64,000 bases of DNA from the NCBI GenBank assembly GCA_965230265.1, contig OZ245999.1, forward strand, positions 1,054,001 through 1,118,000, in the 5' to 3' direction. The notes beneath the pieces are model-generated. The model did not search any database. It was given only the letters and a program-made list of their open reading frames with translations, and was not told the origin of the DNA. Shown here one piece after another: positions 61,690 to 64,000 of the stretch. This DNA comes from JAJFKX01 sp965230265. GTDB lineage: Bacteria > Pseudomonadota > Gammaproteobacteria > Xanthomonadales > Wenzhouxiangellaceae. The translations under genes were made by a program, and so were the position numbers. Position 1 is the first letter of the stretch; every line of letters starts with the position of its first letter.

Positions 61690-63000
61690 ATGAATTTTAA
61701 ATGGTCAAAATGGGTGCGCCGCTTTCAATCCAGTTATTGGTTTTTTCCAGGGCTTATGACTTTATTGGCTGTGGGTATGGCGACTGTCATGTGGTGGTTG
61801 GATTATTATCTAAGCAGCATTGATAAGTCTTTGGTACCAGTGGCGTATCGGACGGACGCTGCTGGTGCGCAAGCCATTTTGACCACAGTTGCCGGTTCTG
61901 CCATTAGTGTGGCCAGCTTGGTGTTTTCTATTACCGTTGTTGTGTTATCGCTGGCAGCAAACCAAATGGGGCCGCGGTTGTTGGAAAACTTTATGAAGCA
62001 CAATCGAACACAAATTGTGCTTGGTGCGTTTATCGGTACTTTTATCTACTGCCTGTTGATACTGGCTACTATCAGCGGACAAACGGTTAATGCAGTGCCA
62101 TATAGCTCAGTTATGCTGGGGTTAATACTTGGCGTGATCAGCTTTGCATTACTGATCTATTTTATTCATCACGTATTGGTGTTTATCCAGGTATCTCGGG
62201 TATTGGAGGAGGTGTCCAATGAAGTGGTTACCGTTTTCTCCAGAATATTACTAAGTGAGGACGACCAATCCAGTCAGGCAAAAAAACGCTCGGGCAACAT
62301 TGATAAGGAATTGCCTGAGAGACCAGCAGAATACCAACTGACCGCAAACTCCAGTGGGTATTTGCAATTGGTAGAACTGGATAGCATGGTGATGCTGGCT
62401 TCTGAGCACGATGCTTTGGTGCATATACAGTGTAAACCCGGTGACTTTTTGATCAAGGGCAGTCCGTTATTACGGATCTGGGCCCAAAAACCGCTTGAGC
62501 AGCCGTTATTGGATAAATTTTCAAAATCAATAAAGCTGGGGGTGCAACGAACCGCAATTCAGGATGCCGAATTTGCCATTGATCAATTGGTGGAAGTTGC
62601 GCTACGGGCTTTGTCGCCGGGTATTAATGATTCATTTACCGCGATTAACTGTGTTGACCGCTTGGCTGCTGCATTGGCAGAGGTGGCCAGTAAACGATTG
62701 CCTAAACCCTATTATTTCGATAGCAACGATACACTGAGAGTAGTGGTTAAACTCTATAGCTATCGCAGTATTTTGAATGCGGCATTTAACCCTATCCGTC
62801 AAAATGCCCGCAATAATGTGGGTGTGACTCAACGCTTGATGGAAACGGTCATCAGTTTATGTCAATTGCCGATTTCCGAAAACTACCGTTCTGCATTGAT
62901 CGAACATGCCCAATTAATATATGCAGAAGCTGAACAGCACTTTCAGAATCAGCGTGATTTGGAGCATTTTCAGAATAAATATTCAAAATTGATTGAGTGA
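61690..63000 (+). CDS. DUF2254 integral membrane protein
   Basis: 436 aa. Four hydrophobic helices in residues about 15-165 (including FPGLMTLLAVGMATVMWWL and LATISGQ-flanked segments) are followed by a long cytoplasmic region. ISVASLVFSITVVVLSLAANQMGPRLL and ALRALSPGINDSFTAINCVDRL are the signatures of DUF2254. Role not known. It may share a transcript with the RidA-like gene, and it converges with the MscS gene. Confidence 0.87.
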   Translation: MNFKWSKWVRRFQSSYWFFPGLMTLLAVGMATVMWWLDYYLSSIDKSLVPVAYRTDAAGAQAILTTVAGSAISVASLVFSITVVVLSLAANQMGPRLLENFMKHNRTQIVLGAFIGTFIYCLLILATISGQTVNAVPYSSVMLGLILGVISFALLIYFIHHVLVFIQVSRVLEEVSNEVVTVFSRILLSEDDQSSQAKKRSGNIDKELPERPAEYQLTANSSGYLQLVELDSMVMLASEHDALVHIQCKPGDFLIKGSPLLRIWAQKPLEQPLLDKFSKSIKLGVQRTAIQDAEFAIDQLVEVALRALSPGINDSFTAINCVDRLAAALAEVASKRLPKPYYFDSNDTLRVVVKLYSYRSILNAAFNPIRQNARNNVGVTQRLMETVISLCQLPISENYRSALIEHAQLIYAEAEQHFQNQRDLEHFQNKYSKLIE

Positions 63001-63072
63001 CCTTTAAACCGAAACGGTAAGGTTTTTAATAAAAAACAGGTAACGCAAAGGGAAACAGCGATAACATGTTGC

Positions 63073-64000
63073 TTATTCTTTCGGCGCCTGTTCATTGAGC
63101 AGATCCTGCCCCTGATCGTTATCAGAATCAGCCGTTTCTTGGCGACGACGCTCATCTGCAATTTGATCATCAATTTCATCAACAGGTGTTGTTTCCTGTT
63201 CGGCTGCGATGGGCTGTTTGGGTTTTGCTTCACAAGGCGCCTGATTATCTGAATGCTCTGACGGGTCTGTTTCTTTGCTTTCAGTAGTGGGCATGCATTG
63301 CTGATCAAAGCGCACTTTGTGAATGGGTACTGGCATCTCAATTCCAGCATTGTCCAAGGCACCGCCAACCAAACGAATGGCTTCACTTTTGGTTTTACTC
63401 AGGCTGTTTTCCTTTTGGTTAACCCAGGCATAAAAATGCACGCCAACGCTGGAATCACCCGGTGGTTCCAACAGAGCAGATGGGGCTGGTTCGCTTAATG
63501 TACTGCGCATTTCACTGAGAGTCGTTACCCCCAGTTGCTGTGCTGCCAGCAGATCTTCATCGGTGGCTACACCGATAATAAAATCAAAACGCCGCAATGG
63601 GTTGCGGGTGTAATTGGTCATGGTATTTTTGAACACGGTCGCGTTGGGGATACGAATGTGGTTGCCATCCAATGTCATCAATATGGTGGCGCGTGAGGTC
63701 ATGCGAATGACTTTTCCCTGTTGACCATCGACAGCAATAAAATCATCGTTCGAAAAAGGCTGCCGGATGCTCAGCAGAATGCCCGCCAGATAGTTTTCGA
63801 TAACATCTTTGAATGCAAAGCCCAAAGCCAAACCGACCACACCTGCAGTTCCCAGGACTGCACCCACCAGTGCAGTGGCATTGAGAATTTCCAAGGCGAC
63901 CAGTATTCCAAATATAAAAATCAGCGTATGCACGACATTGGCCAGCAGACCGCGTAGCAGCACGTTATCGATATGTTTGAAGAGCCATTTGGAGTTGCTG
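63073..64000 (-). CDS. MscS-family mechanosensitive channel, N-terminus outside window
   Basis: The frame is open to the window edge; the GTG at 63963 is internal. Visible are the end of the membrane domain with the Gly/Ala-rich pore helix (GTAGVVGLALGFAFKDVIEN), and the beta domain with QPFSNDDFIAVDGQQGKV and IRIPNATVFKNTMTNYTRNP. The C-terminal 80 residues are an acidic Glu/Asp/Gln-rich extension (TTPVDEIDDQIADERRRQET and on) beyond the normal vestibule. It releases solutes on hypo-osmotic shock. The subfamily cannot be judged without the N-terminus. Confidence 0.9.
   Translation of the reverse strand, partial: SNSKWLFKHIDNVLLRGLLANVVHTLIFIFGILVALEILNATALVGAVLGTAGVVGLALGFAFKDVIENYLAGILLSIRQPFSNDDFIAVDGQQGKVIRMTSRATILMTLDGNHIRIPNATVFKNTMTNYTRNPLRRFDFIIGVATDEDLLAAQQLGVTTLSEMRSTLSEPAPSALLEPPGDSSVGVHFYAWVNQKENSLSKTKSEAIRLVGGALDNAGIEMPVPIHKVRFDQQCMPTTESKETDPSEHSDNQAPCEAKPKQPIAAEQETTPVDEIDDQIADERRRQETADSDNDQGQDLLNEQAPKE

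Noticed and set aside
1..64000. tRNA genes, rRNA, CRISPR arrays, prophage or insertion sequences
   Set aside because: I looked for clover-leaf arms with CCA ends, regular repeats with spacers, and transposase or integrase motifs, and saw none.

Overview
The window reads as chromosomal DNA of a free-living gammaproteobacterium with a moderate, roughly balanced base composition. The evidence is gene order. The block ndk-rlmN-pilW-rodZ-hisS-yfgM-bamB-der and the block yceD-rpmF-fabH-fabD-fabG-acpP-fabF-pabC-mltG-tmk-holB-pilZ are both classic gammaproteobacterial arrangements, and the ABC pair beside tesA repeats the E. coli ybbA-ybbP/tesA layout. An AlkB-type alkane hydroxylase and a complete beta-oxidation pair suggest a lineage able to use hydrocarbons or long-chain fatty acids. 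I cannot name the genus. I saw no rRNA, tRNA, CRISPR array, prophage or intact insertion sequence.

Layout. 1-3545 (+): two tandem paralogous amidohydrolases (the first cut by the window edge), a small lipoprotein and a DUF5946 protein. 3609-8663 (-): DUF1223 protein, AlkB, a BtuF-like binding protein, an Slp-family lipoprotein with an unusual aromatic/Gly/Arg tail, and phhA-phhB for phenylalanine hydroxylation. 8915-10237 (+): FAD amine oxidase. 10290-10414: candidate structured RNA. 10659-21274 (+): the ndk to folD housekeeping block. It lacks ispG between rodZ and hisS, and a rhodanese-MoeB fusion is coupled to der. 21432-23968 (-): MarC protein and a sulfatase. 24332-26627 (+): two unrecognised proteins with a protein-like orphan reading frame between them. 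26881-31993 (-): PPK2 kinase, thiolase, beta-oxidation alpha subunit with a histone-H1-like tail, and Maf/YceF.

32127-43986 (+): a secreted protein, then the yceD-rpmF-fab cluster. plsX is missing and pabB is inserted, so fatty-acid synthesis, p-aminobenzoate (folate) synthesis, septum-linked MltG and DNA-replication genes sit in one series. 43986-46492 (+): a possible small ORF, two small membrane proteins and an exported CXXCH protein. 46489-47628 (-): class V aminotransferase. 47767-48909 (+): dinB behind a LexA-like box. 49065-51782 (-): M14 peptidase. 52017-52325 (+): a small membrane/coiled-coil protein. 52416-52660: a highly structured intergenic stretch. 52804-56712: ABC permease and ATPase (-) facing tesA (+). 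56713-57355: gene-poor. 57356-58198 (+): two tandem small secreted six-cysteine proteins. 58281-59702 (-): asnS. 59801-63000 (+): IscA-like, MtgA, exported RidA-like and DUF2254 proteins. 63073-64000 (-): MscS channel, cut by the window edge.

The best leads for something undescribed are the tandem six-cysteine secreted pair (57356-58198), the 488-residue orphan protein with a glycine-rich hydrophobic stretch (24332-25798), the two structured RNA candidates (10290-10414 and 52416-52562), and the shared Lys-rich tails on a beta-oxidation enzyme and MtgA. Functions below are inferred from recognisable motifs and gene order; no database search was run.
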